DNA from: Mycobacterium decipiens
Lineage (GTDB): Bacteria; Actinomycetota; Actinomycetes; Mycobacteriales; Mycobacteriaceae
Direction of reading: 5' to 3'
Length of the DNA: 64,000 nt
Assembly (NCBI RefSeq): GCF_963853665.1
Contig: NZ_OY970459.1
Span: 3,286,001-3,350,000 of the forward strand
Below, piece after piece: positions 27,796 through 35,663 of this stretch. The notes beneath the pieces are model-generated. The model was not told the DNA's origin, made no database searches, and saw only the letters and a program-made list of their open reading frames with translations. Each line of letters opens with the position of its first letter. The first letter of the stretch is position 1. The position numbers and the translations under genes are program-made.

Positions 27796-28639
27796 CCGAC
27801 GCTTGATCGTAGCCATCCGCGGGCGATTCGAACTTGCGCTGGCACGGTCGGCCGTGCGCTTGCACATCCTGGCCGTCGTAGTCGCGTTCGTTTCCGCCCT
27901 TGGGGCCGGTGTGGCCTCGGGGCAGCCGGAATCCGTTGCGCCGATGGATTTTGTGGCCCTGCGGGAAGTCGATCCGACAATCTTGCAAGACATCCGATAC
28001 TTCACGCCGCACAACTTCACCGGCGACCCGGTTGATGGGTACCTCGCGCCGGTGTGCATTCTCACGCGTGAGGCGGCGCAAGGACTCAAACGCGCGCAAG
28101 AGCGGCTGGTGGAGCGCGGCTACGCCCTGAAGGTGTACGACTGCTACCGTCCACAGCGGGCGGTCAACGATTTCGTCGCCTGGGCCGAGGATCGCAGCGA
28201 TGCGCGGATGAAGGCCGAGTTCTACCCGCGCGTCGACAAGTCCACCCTCTTCCGCGACGGGTATATCGCCGATCGCTCGGGGCACAGTCGCGGCAGCACC
28301 GTGGATCTCACCCTGGTGAAGCTCCCGGCCGTACCGACTCGGGCGTACGTGCCGGGCGAGCCCCTGGTTGATTGCACCGCCCCCGCCTCGGCGCGCTTCC
28401 CCGACGATTCCATCGACATGGGAACCGGCTTTGATTGCTTCGACACCCTCGCCCACACACTCGACCCGCGGATCCAGGGTGAGCAACTGAAGAATCGGCT
28501 GTTTCTGATGGAGGTTCTGCAATCACAGGGCTTCGTGAACTACGAAAACGAGTGGTGGCACTACACCTACCAACCGGAGCCCTTTCCCGACACATACTTC
28601 GACTTCCCCATCGAGCAATCGTCGCTTGCGCAGCGATAG
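27788..28639 (+). CDS. D-alanyl-D-alanine dipeptidase, VanX/DdpX family, exported
   Basis: Cleaves D-Ala-D-Ala (M15D family). 283 residues. The zinc ligands are present: S-G-H-S-R-G-S-T-V-D with His166 and Asp173, and E-W-W-H with Glu255 and His258. The family D-C-Y-R-P-Q-R-A-V substrate motif is also there. An N-terminal hydrophobic segment (L-H-I-L-A-V-V-V-A-F-V-S-A-L) suggests export, unlike cytoplasmic VanX, so a role in recycling peptidoglycan peptides is more likely than vancomycin resistance. GTG 27788 overlaps the preceding gene. Confidence 0.9.
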   Translation: MGNRRLIVAIRGRFELALARSAVRLHILAVVVAFVSALGAGVASGQPESVAPMDFVALREVDPTILQDIRYFTPHNFTGDPVDGYLAPVCILTREAAQGLKRAQERLVERGYALKVYDCYRPQRAVNDFVAWAEDRSDARMKAEFYPRVDKSTLFRDGYIADRSGHSRGSTVDLTLVKLPAVPTRAYVPGEPLVDCTAPASARFPDDSIDMGTGFDCFDTLAHTLDPRIQGEQLKNRLFLMEVLQSQGFVNYENEWWHYTYQPEPFPDTYFDFPIEQSSLAQR

Positions 28640-28706
28640 TGGATGCCCGCGGGCGAAGGCTCACCTGGTGAGTCAGGACCAACCGGCCGCGGCTTAACCT
28701 GCCGTA

Positions 28707-29921
28707 GTGACACCAAACCCACTCGAACAGCCGACACTCGAGCAACTGCGCAGCCAGCGCACCAGCATGAAGTGGCGTGCGCACCCCGCTGACGTCTTGC
28801 CCCTATGGGTCGCGGAGATGGATGTGCAGCTTCCGCCGACGGTGGCCGAAGCCCTTCATCGAGCTGTCGACAACGGCGACACCGGATATCCATACGGAAC
28901 CGCGTATGCCGAAGCAATCAGCGAATTCGCCTCCGACCGTTGGCAATGGCACGACCTGGACGTCAGCCGCACGGCCGTGGTTCCCGACGTCATGCTGGGC
29001 ATCGTCGAGATGCTGCGGCTGGTCACCAATCGTGGCGACACCGTTGTCGTCAACTCACCGGTATACGCGCCGTTCTACGCCTTCGTGTCGCATGACGGCC
29101 GACGGGTGGTCGAGGCGCCGCTCTCCGGCGACGGCCGGATCGATTTGGACGCGCTGGAGGAAACGTTCTCGCGTGCCCGTGGCTCGGGCGGCAAGGTCGC
29201 CTACCTGTTGTGTAATCCGCACAACCCAACGGGGTCGGTGCACACCGCCAACGAACTGCGCGGCGTCGCGGAACGCGCCAGACGGTTCGATGTCCGGGTG
29301 GTCTCCGACGAGATTCACGCTCCGCTCATTCTGCCCGGCGCACATTTCACTCCCTATCTGAGCGTCCCCGGCGCGGAAAACGCGTTCGCGCTGACGTCGG
29401 CTTCCAAGGCGTGGAACCTGTGCGGACTCAAGGCGGCCCTGGCCATTGCCGGACGCGAGGCGGCGACCGACCTTGCCCGGATGCCGGAGGAGGTCGGCCA
29501 CGGCCCGAGCCACCTAGGCGTTATCGCGCACACCGCGGCATTCAAGACCGGTGGCACCTGGCTCGATGCGCTGCTGCGGGGTCTAGACGGCAACCGAACG
29601 TTACTGGGCGCTCTGGTCGACGAGCATCTTCCCCGGGTGAAATACCAATGGCCACAAGGCACTTACCTTGCGTGGCTAGATTGCCGAGAACTCGGCCTCG
29701 ACGACGCGACCACCGACGAGATGGCCAACGACCTGGCGGTGGTCTCCGATCTGTCCGGGCCGGCCCGCTGGTTCCTCGACCACGCCCGGGTCGCGCTCAG
29801 TTCTGGCCACGTCTTCGGGACCGGCGGCGCCGGGCACGTGCGCATCAACTTTGCGACCTCCCGCGCCATTCTTACCGACGCCGTATCGCGGATGAGCCGG
29901 TCGCTACTCGACCTGCGGTAG
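28707..29921 (+). CDS. PLP-dependent aminotransferase / cystathionine beta-lyase (MalY/PatB type)
   Basis: 404 residues, orthologue of Rv2294. Fold-type I PLP enzyme: P-L-W-V-A-E-M-D near the N-terminus and N-P-H-N-P-T-G-S at about 170 are the MalY/PatB signatures. The PLP lysine is Lys234 in S-A-S-K-A-W-N-L, and a C-terminal Arg in G-H-V-R-I-N-F binds carboxylate. MalY/PatB enzymes split cystathionine to homocysteine, so it may add to sulfur amino-acid metabolism. Confidence 0.9.
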   Translation: MTPNPLEQPTLEQLRSQRTSMKWRAHPADVLPLWVAEMDVQLPPTVAEALHRAVDNGDTGYPYGTAYAEAISEFASDRWQWHDLDVSRTAVVPDVMLGIVEMLRLVTNRGDTVVVNSPVYAPFYAFVSHDGRRVVEAPLSGDGRIDLDALEETFSRARGSGGKVAYLLCNPHNPTGSVHTANELRGVAERARRFDVRVVSDEIHAPLILPGAHFTPYLSVPGAENAFALTSASKAWNLCGLKAALAIAGREAATDLARMPEEVGHGPSHLGVIAHTAAFKTGGTWLDALLRGLDGNRTLLGALVDEHLPRVKYQWPQGTYLAWLDCRELGLDDATTDEMANDLAVVSDLSGPARWFLDHARVALSSGHVFGTGGAGHVRINFATSRAILTDAVSRMSRSLLDLR

Positions 29922-29930
29922 CGACCGAAT

Positions 29931-30188
29931 TCAGTGACGGCGCAGTTTGGTGATCAGCTGGTCTTTCGTCAGGCTCGAATACCCAGACAAACCTAGCTCT
30001 TTGGCGCGCTTCTTCAGCTGTGGCACCGTCCAGTCGGCATACGACCCGGCCTTACCGCCTTTCCGGCCGACCGCGGACTTACCGCGCGCGGCAGCCGCGT
30101 TGGAGATTCGGGCAGCCTTCTGCGCCGAGTTGCCCTCCCTGCGTAGGTCCCGGTACAACTTTTCGTTCTTGATCGACGGGTTCGGCAC
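29931..30188 (-). CDS. Small basic protein with Rho N-terminal (SAP-like) domain
   Basis: 85 residues. The first half is a basic segment (N-E-K-L-Y-R-D-L-R-R-E-G-N-S and A-R-G-K-S-A-V-G-R-K-G-G-K) typical of a DUF found with Rho_N in actinobacteria. The second half is a SAP/Rho_N helix-extended-helix (W-T-V-P-Q-L-K-K-R-A-K-E-L-G-L-S-G-Y-S). Such domains bind nucleic acids. It is convergent with the aminotransferase, 10 bp away. Confidence 0.82.
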   Translation of the reverse strand: MPNPSIKNEKLYRDLRREGNSAQKAARISNAAAARGKSAVGRKGGKAGSYADWTVPQLKKRAKELGLSGYSSLTKDQLITKLRRH

Positions 30189-30266
30189 GTCGTCACCTCC
30201 TGTGCGCGATGGAACGCCGCTCTAGTGATGCCCCGGCCGGCGCGGGTCCAAACCTGGGCTCGGCCG

Positions 30267-31439
30267 TCAACGTCCAAGAACGGCCAACGTCAACGCGGTC
30301 AGGTCTTCGGTCACACCTTCGCACGCCGCCAGTCGGTCGTTGTGGATAACTTCGCTGACAACGGAATATGCGGCTCGCGCCCGAGCCTTGGCCGACGCCG
30401 ACGGGATTGACGGATCGGCTTCAGACAATACGAAAGCCAGCTCGTCCGCGTAGGCACGCTGTCGCTTGCGCCGCTCCTGCCGGTCCTCCGGCGGCAAGTT
30501 GTGGGTCTCAAACATGTTGAGGCAAACCAGGTCACGACTGCCGACAGCAGCCGCGACGTAGCTCGAGACCATGTCCTCTACGGCGTCGGAAGGTTCGCTC
30601 GCGTTGGCCAGCGCACGGTAGATCACGGCCCCAATCTGATCGCCAAGCCGCGAGAACGCCGCTGCCAGGAGTTTCTCTTTGCTACCGAATCGCCGGTTGA
30701 CAGCCGAGCCGGTAACGCCCGCTGCCGAGCCGATGTCAGCTAGTGAAACGCCGTTGAAGCCACGCTGATGGAACAGACGTGCCGCTTCGGCCAGGATCGC
30801 CTCTGGCCGGAAGGCTCGCGCCGCCCTCGCGCGAAGGTCCGCTCGCGCGGGGGGAGTCACGATCGTCGACCGTGGTGGCAATCCGACATCGAGGATACTG
30901 CGGAAGATGTCGACGCCCAGTGCCGGCAAGTTCAACTCGGCGGGGCTTTTCGCGAGGGCTAGGCTTACCATTGCGCCGCCGATCGCATAGGCGCGCAGGT
31001 GACGTCGATTGTCTTGTGCGCCATGGCTGTTGACGGCGGAAACTAGTGCCTGGCACCTCGCCTCGAGCGGAGCCCGCATGTCGAGGTCGAGATAGTCGAG
31101 CTGGCGGAGACACACCGCGAGGCAGTCTGGAGCGGCCAGGGCCGCGGCGATCGTTCTCTCGACCGGCCCTGTCCGCGGATCCGCCAACGCCTCGGTATCG
31201 GCGGCCCACTCGAGGTCCGTCAGGAGCCGGTCGATGATCCCGGAGAGCAGACCCTGCTTGCTCGGGAAGTAGTGGTAGACCGCGGGGCCGCTGAGTCCGA
31301 CCGCCGCCCCGATGTCGTCGATTCCGACCCCGGTGAACCCCCGACGCCGGAACAGGGTCGCCGCGGTGGTGAGCACCAGATCGCGGCGCAGGTCGGTACC
31401 GGTCTGCGATCTGGCTCGCGTTCCCACCACCCGGGCCAC
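30267..31439 (-). CDS. Tandem TetR regulator (two TetR units in one chain)
   Basis: 390 residues, about twice the usual length. Two complete TetR DNA-binding domains are visible: G-F-T-G-V-G-I-D-D-I-G-A-A-V-G-L-S near residue 35, and G-F-N-G-V-S-L-A-D-I-G-S-A-A-G-V-T near residue 227. Each is followed by a helical ligand-type domain. One chain may thus fold as a pseudo-dimer. GTG 31439 start. It is divergent from the acyl-CoA dehydrogenase gene, 115 bp away, which it probably controls. Confidence 0.9.
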   Translation of the reverse strand: MARVVGTRARSQTGTDLRRDLVLTTAATLFRRRGFTGVGIDDIGAAVGLSGPAVYHYFPSKQGLLSGIIDRLLTDLEWAADTEALADPRTGPVERTIAAALAAPDCLAVCLRQLDYLDLDMRAPLEARCQALVSAVNSHGAQDNRRHLRAYAIGGAMVSLALAKSPAELNLPALGVDIFRSILDVGLPPRSTIVTPPARADLRARAARAFRPEAILAEAARLFHQRGFNGVSLADIGSAAGVTGSAVNRRFGSKEKLLAAAFSRLGDQIGAVIYRALANASEPSDAVEDMVSSYVAAAVGSRDLVCLNMFETHNLPPEDRQERRKRQRAYADELAFVLSEADPSIPSASAKARARAAYSVVSEVIHNDRLAACEGVTEDLTALTLAVLGR

Positions 31440-31554
31440 CCCCTGATCTTAACGCATGTGCACTTTTGTTGACTTCTACGAAGAAAGGTTGTACCACGTA
31501 ATAGAGGACTAGATTGAACGATGAAGAACTTGTGCATACCGAGCGGAGGACGCT

Positions 31555-33354
31555 TTGACTACGATCGAAACTAGCCCGATGAAAGCGCCCGCTCCGGTCG
31601 GACACATCGCCAACGACACCACGGGCATGAATTTCTGGCGCTCCGACCGCGCCTTCCAAGCCCTGCTGGCCCGCTATCTCTCCCCTGAGCTGCTCGATCA
31701 CCTTGAGCCGTACTTCGACGCACTCGGCGAGCTGGCCGGCGGCAGGCTCGATGACCTGGCCCGCATCGCGGACCGCCATCCGCCGGTGCTGCATCCGCGC
31801 GATCGATTCGGCCGTGACGAAGACTGGATCGAGTACGACCTCGCCTATCGGGAGATGGAGAAGATCGCCTACGAAGACTTCGGCATGCATGCGGTCAGCC
31901 ATCGTGCCGGGGTCCTGGGGTTCGGTGGCACGCTGCCACCGAGCGTGAAGTTCGCGCTGCAGTACCTGTTCGCTCAGGCCGAGTTCGGCCTGACCTGTCC
32001 GATCAGTGCCACCGATACCTCCGCGTATGTCATCCAGAGATTCGGCAGCCCGGCGCTAAAGAGCCATGTCCTTCCGCACATGCTGTCGCAGGACCCGTCC
32101 ACCATGTGGAAGGGGGCCCAGTTCATGACCGAGAAGGCCGGTGGCTCCGATGTCGGCGCGAGTGAAACGATCGCCGAGCACGAGGGCTTCGATGCGAACG
32201 GACTCGATCGGTGGAAGTTGTACGGTGACAAGTGGTTCTGCTCGCATACCGACGCCGACATCGTGATGATCCTGGCCCGGCCGGTGGGTGCCGGCAGCGG
32301 AACCAAGGGACTGGGTCTGTTCGCCATGCCCCGCTGGCTCCCGGAGGGCGGGCGCAACAGTTACCGGATCGTGCGGCTGAAGGACAAGCTTGGGACACGG
32401 TCGATGGCCAGCGGTGAACTCCTGCTAGACGGTGCGACGGCGTACCTGGTGGGCGACGTCGACCGCGGCTTCGCGCAGATGATGGATCAGGTCAATCTTT
32501 GCCGTCTCTCCCAGGGCGTACGCGCGGCGGCGATGATGCGCCGCTGTCTGAACGAGGCGATGGTCATTGCGCACAGCCGAATTGCATTCCGCGAGTGGCT
32601 GATCGACAAGCCGCTGCTGCGTCGTCAGCTGCTCAAGATCATGGTGCCCACCGAGCAGGCGCTGTCGATGGTGAACTACGCCGCTCACCTGTGCGATACC
32701 GAAGACCATGCAACCCTGCGGCTGTTGACGGGGCTGGTGAAGTTCCGCGCATGCCGGGACAACATCAAGGTTGCCGCGGGGGCACTGGAAGTTCGGGGCG
32801 GCAACGGGTACATCGAGGAATTCGTGAATGCGCGCCTGGTCCGCGACGCCCAGCTCGGCACGATCTGGGAAGGGACCAGCAACATTAATGCGCTCGATAT
32901 CGTTACCCGGGCGGTGCAGAAGGACAAGGGGCATGAGGCCCTCGATGCTGCCTTGCATGGCATCCTGGACCGCCAGCCCGGAATTCCGGCCGGTTTCCGC
33001 GGTGAACTCGCGTACTACCTCGACAAAGCGATCGAGTTCGTAGTCGAGGTGGCCGCCGACCCCCAATGCGAACAGGAATGCAGAACCGCAGCCACCGGTC
33101 TCTACAACGCAGCGAGCGCGGTGCTGCTCGCCGCAGAAGGCACCGACTTCGGCGAGGCCGGAGCCGACTCACGCCGGCTGCTGCTCGCACGCCTGGTGAT
33201 CAACCACCGACTCCGTCCGTCCGACCCGTTGGCCGCGCGTGGATCCAGCGCCGAGGACATGATCCACGACCGCTTGCTCGACGAGTCGCCGGTGTCCCTC
33301 GACGACGCCATCGCTTTGGTCGAGGCCGCCGCCCTAGCCAACCAAGTCGGGTGA
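31555..33354 (+). CDS. Acyl-CoA dehydrogenase, long form (FadE5/AidB-like architecture)
   Basis: 599 residues. FAD-dependent oxidation of acyl-CoA. The acyl-CoA dehydrogenase core (about 60-460) has G-L-T-C-P-I-S-A-T-D-T, M-T-E-K-A-G-G-S-D-V-G and the terminal motif I-W-E-G-T-S-N-I-N-A-L-D, in which Glu439 sits where long-form enzymes carry the catalytic base. About 130 further C-terminal helical residues are typical of the long class. TTG 31555 with GCGGAGGA upstream. It is divergent from the double TetR and convergent with the flavoprotein gene (stops 3 bp apart). Confidence 0.9.
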   Translation: MTTIETSPMKAPAPVGHIANDTTGMNFWRSDRAFQALLARYLSPELLDHLEPYFDALGELAGGRLDDLARIADRHPPVLHPRDRFGRDEDWIEYDLAYREMEKIAYEDFGMHAVSHRAGVLGFGGTLPPSVKFALQYLFAQAEFGLTCPISATDTSAYVIQRFGSPALKSHVLPHMLSQDPSTMWKGAQFMTEKAGGSDVGASETIAEHEGFDANGLDRWKLYGDKWFCSHTDADIVMILARPVGAGSGTKGLGLFAMPRWLPEGGRNSYRIVRLKDKLGTRSMASGELLLDGATAYLVGDVDRGFAQMMDQVNLCRLSQGVRAAAMMRRCLNEAMVIAHSRIAFREWLIDKPLLRRQLLKIMVPTEQALSMVNYAAHLCDTEDHATLRLLTGLVKFRACRDNIKVAAGALEVRGGNGYIEEFVNARLVRDAQLGTIWEGTSNINALDIVTRAVQKDKGHEALDAALHGILDRQPGIPAGFRGELAYYLDKAIEFVVEVAADPQCEQECRTAATGLYNAASAVLLAAEGTDFGEAGADSRRLLLARLVINHRLRPSDPLAARGSSAEDMIHDRLLDESPVSLDDAIALVEAAALANQVG

Positions 33355-33357
33355 CCC

Positions 33358-34542
33358 TCAGAGTCCGAATTGGTCCTCGATGAGGCCGAGCCAGATCTGC
33401 GCCGAATCGATGGCAACCTTCTCACTGATGAACGCATGCTGCGTTCCGGTGTACATGTCTCGAAACGCGCGTTCGAGGCGGCTGCCCTCGCGGATCGAGC
33501 TGGTCCCGGCAACCAAATGGGCCCATTCGGCGCAGCTTCGGGCCACATCGGTGGCATAGACGGCGGCCGCGCGCATGTCCGCCCGCAACGCCGGGGTGAG
33601 GTCTGCATCGCCGGCAACGGCTGCCTCGGCGGCGGCAAAGGCATCAAGCACCAAGAGACGAGCGGCGCGCCACGCCGCGACGTGGTGCGCAAGCCCCTTC
33701 TGGAAGGTCGGGCGACTGGCCAATGACGCCATATCGCTCATTCGGTACTTGGTAGCGGCCAACTCGGCGACATCATCAAGCATGCTCTTGGACACCCCGA
33801 GTGCCCACGATGCGTGACCGGCGGCCGTCACTGGCATTAGGCCCATCCGAGTAGCCGGCGAGCTACCCCGGTACGGCACGCGGGTGAACAGCGGAAATGT
33901 CCGATGAAACGGCACGAACACATCCTCGGCGCTGTAATCGTAAGATCCAGTTCCCTTGAGCCCCTGCACATACCAGCCGTCGTTGAATTCGATGTCTTCC
34001 CGCGGCACCACGGCCACCCGCATGTCGGGGATGCCTTCGCTGACCCAACGCATCTGGCCATCGTCCATCGGAAAGAACCCGGCGGCGATGTATTGCGAAT
34101 GACCGATGCCTGAGCCGAAACTCCACGATCCGCTCAACCGGTAACCGCCGTCGACCGCGCTCCCCTGTCCGTTGGGAAAGAACTGGCCGCCCAGGGTGAC
34201 TTGGTTGTCATGAGCACTGAACACCTCGGCAAAACCCTCGTCGGGTAGATACGTCGCGGCCGCGAACCTCGACGGCAGGTTAGCGATGCCGATCCAGCCG
34301 AAAGAACCATCCTGCCAGGCCATTTCGATCCAGGTCTCGATCATGTCGGCAAACGACGGCTCAACACCGCCGGCTGCGACCGGACTGATCGCCGCCATCA
34401 GCCCGCTCGCCCACATCTCATCGACAATCGCGTCGGTGAGGGTGCGTATCCGCTCGGATTCGGCGGCCTCGGCCCGCACCAGGCCGCGCATCCCCCTGGC
34501 CAAAGCAACGACTTGGCCACTCACTTCGGCTGTCGACGTCAT
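33358..34542 (-). CDS. Acyl-CoA-dehydrogenase-fold flavoprotein, probably a two-component monooxygenase oxygenase subunit
   Basis: 394 residues with the type-2 C-terminal domain seen in HsaA, HpaB-like and DszC-like flavin monooxygenases. Visible motifs are G-G-x-E-P-S-F-A-D-M-I at about 60, S-G-S-W-S-F-G-S-G-I, and G-S-Y-D-Y-S-A-E-D-V-F-V-P. It lacks the catalytic Glu region of true acyl-CoA dehydrogenases. No flavin reductase gene is adjacent. It lies 18 bp after the SDR gene in the same direction. Substrate unknown; an aromatic or lipid hydroxylation role is inferred. Confidence 0.82.
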   Translation of the reverse strand: MTSTAEVSGQVVALARGMRGLVRAEAAESERIRTLTDAIVDEMWASGLMAAISPVAAGGVEPSFADMIETWIEMAWQDGSFGWIGIANLPSRFAAATYLPDEGFAEVFSAHDNQVTLGGQFFPNGQGSAVDGGYRLSGSWSFGSGIGHSQYIAAGFFPMDDGQMRWVSEGIPDMRVAVVPREDIEFNDGWYVQGLKGTGSYDYSAEDVFVPFHRTFPLFTRVPYRGSSPATRMGLMPVTAAGHASWALGVSKSMLDDVAELAATKYRMSDMASLASRPTFQKGLAHHVAAWRAARLLVLDAFAAAEAAVAGDADLTPALRADMRAAAVYATDVARSCAEWAHLVAGTSSIREGSRLERAFRDMYTGTQHAFISEKVAIDSAQIWLGLIEDQFGL

Positions 34543-34560
34543 TGCTGTTTCCTATCTACT

Positions 34561-35349
34561 TCACTGGGGAAAGCCAAAAAGCTGGACCACCCCGTGATCG
34601 CGGCCAGCCGTATAGCCGCCGTCGACGGCAATCGCCTGACCGGTGACGAAGGAGGCGTCCGCCGACAACAGGAAGGCCGCCATTGCCGCGACCTCGTCCG
34701 GCCGGCCCAACCGCTGTAGGGCATGTTCAGTGGTGATCGACGCCTGGGGACCCGCCATCCCGGGCATGCCGAAGACGCTCTCGGCCATCGGCGTTGCGAT
34801 GAAGCCCGGGCAGATCGCGTTGGCCCGAATGCCGCTGGGCCCATAGTCGAGTGCAATGTTTTTGGTCAACAGCACCACACCACCTTTGGCGGCGTTGTAT
34901 GAACTGCCGCCGGCGGTGCCTTCAAGCCCCTCGATGCTGGCCAGGGTCACGATTGAGCCACGTTCGCCGTCGATCCGGGATTGCTCGATCATCCTCGCCA
35001 GCGCCGCCTTGGCGACCAGGAATGTGCCGGTGAGGTTGATCGCGATGACCCGGTCCCATTCGGCCCGGCCGAGCAGATGGACTGGGCCGCCGCCGGCAAC
35101 CCCGGCGGAATGGACGACACCGTCGAGCCGGTCGGGCACCGCGTCCATGACCGCGGCAACCGCGGCTTCGTCGGTCACGTCGGCGGTCACGAACGTGAAC
35201 CGCGGGCCGAAGTCCGGCGCCGAGGCCAGGTCGGCGCCGACGACGGTGCCGCCTTCGTCCAGCAGGCGGCGGGCCGTGGCCAGGCCGATGCCCGACGCCG
35301 CACCCGTCACGACGAAGGTGCGCGAGCGGGCACGATCAGCACTTATCAC
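34561..35349 (-). CDS. Short-chain dehydrogenase/reductase
   Basis: 262 residues from GTG 35349 (AAGGGA upstream). NAD(P)-binding T-G-A-A-S-G-I-G near residue 14, D-V-T-D adenine motif, the S-(x12)-Y-N-A-A-K catalytic region, and the C-terminal V-T-G-Q-A-I-A-V-D-G-G. Classic SDR. It is the first gene of a two-gene operon with the flavin monooxygenase and is divergent from the LuxR regulator. Longer upstream frames lack SDR character and were not used. Confidence 0.9.
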   Translation of the reverse strand: MISADRARSRTFVVTGAASGIGLATARRLLDEGGTVVGADLASAPDFGPRFTFVTADVTDEAAVAAVMDAVPDRLDGVVHSAGVAGGGPVHLLGRAEWDRVIAINLTGTFLVAKAALARMIEQSRIDGERGSIVTLASIEGLEGTAGGSSYNAAKGGVVLLTKNIALDYGPSGIRANAICPGFIATPMAESVFGMPGMAGPQASITTEHALQRLGRPDEVAAMAAFLLSADASFVTGQAIAVDGGYTAGRDHGVVQLFGFPQ

Positions 35350-35663
35350 GTCGGTCCCTTCTTGCGGCGGCCTTCGATTGCTCAGCCGGTACGACCGACC
35401 CCGCGCCGGCCGCATTGGATAGCCAAAGGAAGTCTGACACCGTAGCCGCCTCGTCGATCGCGTTTCGCTGAAGAATCGCACACGTCGGCGACTCAGCTCG
35501 GATTCTCTACCGCCCGCGCGCGGCAGCCGGGATCGGAAGAAAGCCCAATAGGTCGGTGAGACAGGTCTATTTCCATTGCGGCGCAAGGCAATTAGCGAAG
35601 TTGGTGATGTCGTCATGGGCAGAATCCGCGCTGGCGTGGGCGAAATGTGGGTAGTATCGGCCC
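35350..35663. other. Intergenic region, divergent promoters of SDR operon and LuxR gene
   Basis: 314 bases between divergent genes. TAGTAT at 35652-35657 could be a -10 for a near-leaderless luxR transcript. I see no long palindrome and no gene. Confidence 0.4.
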
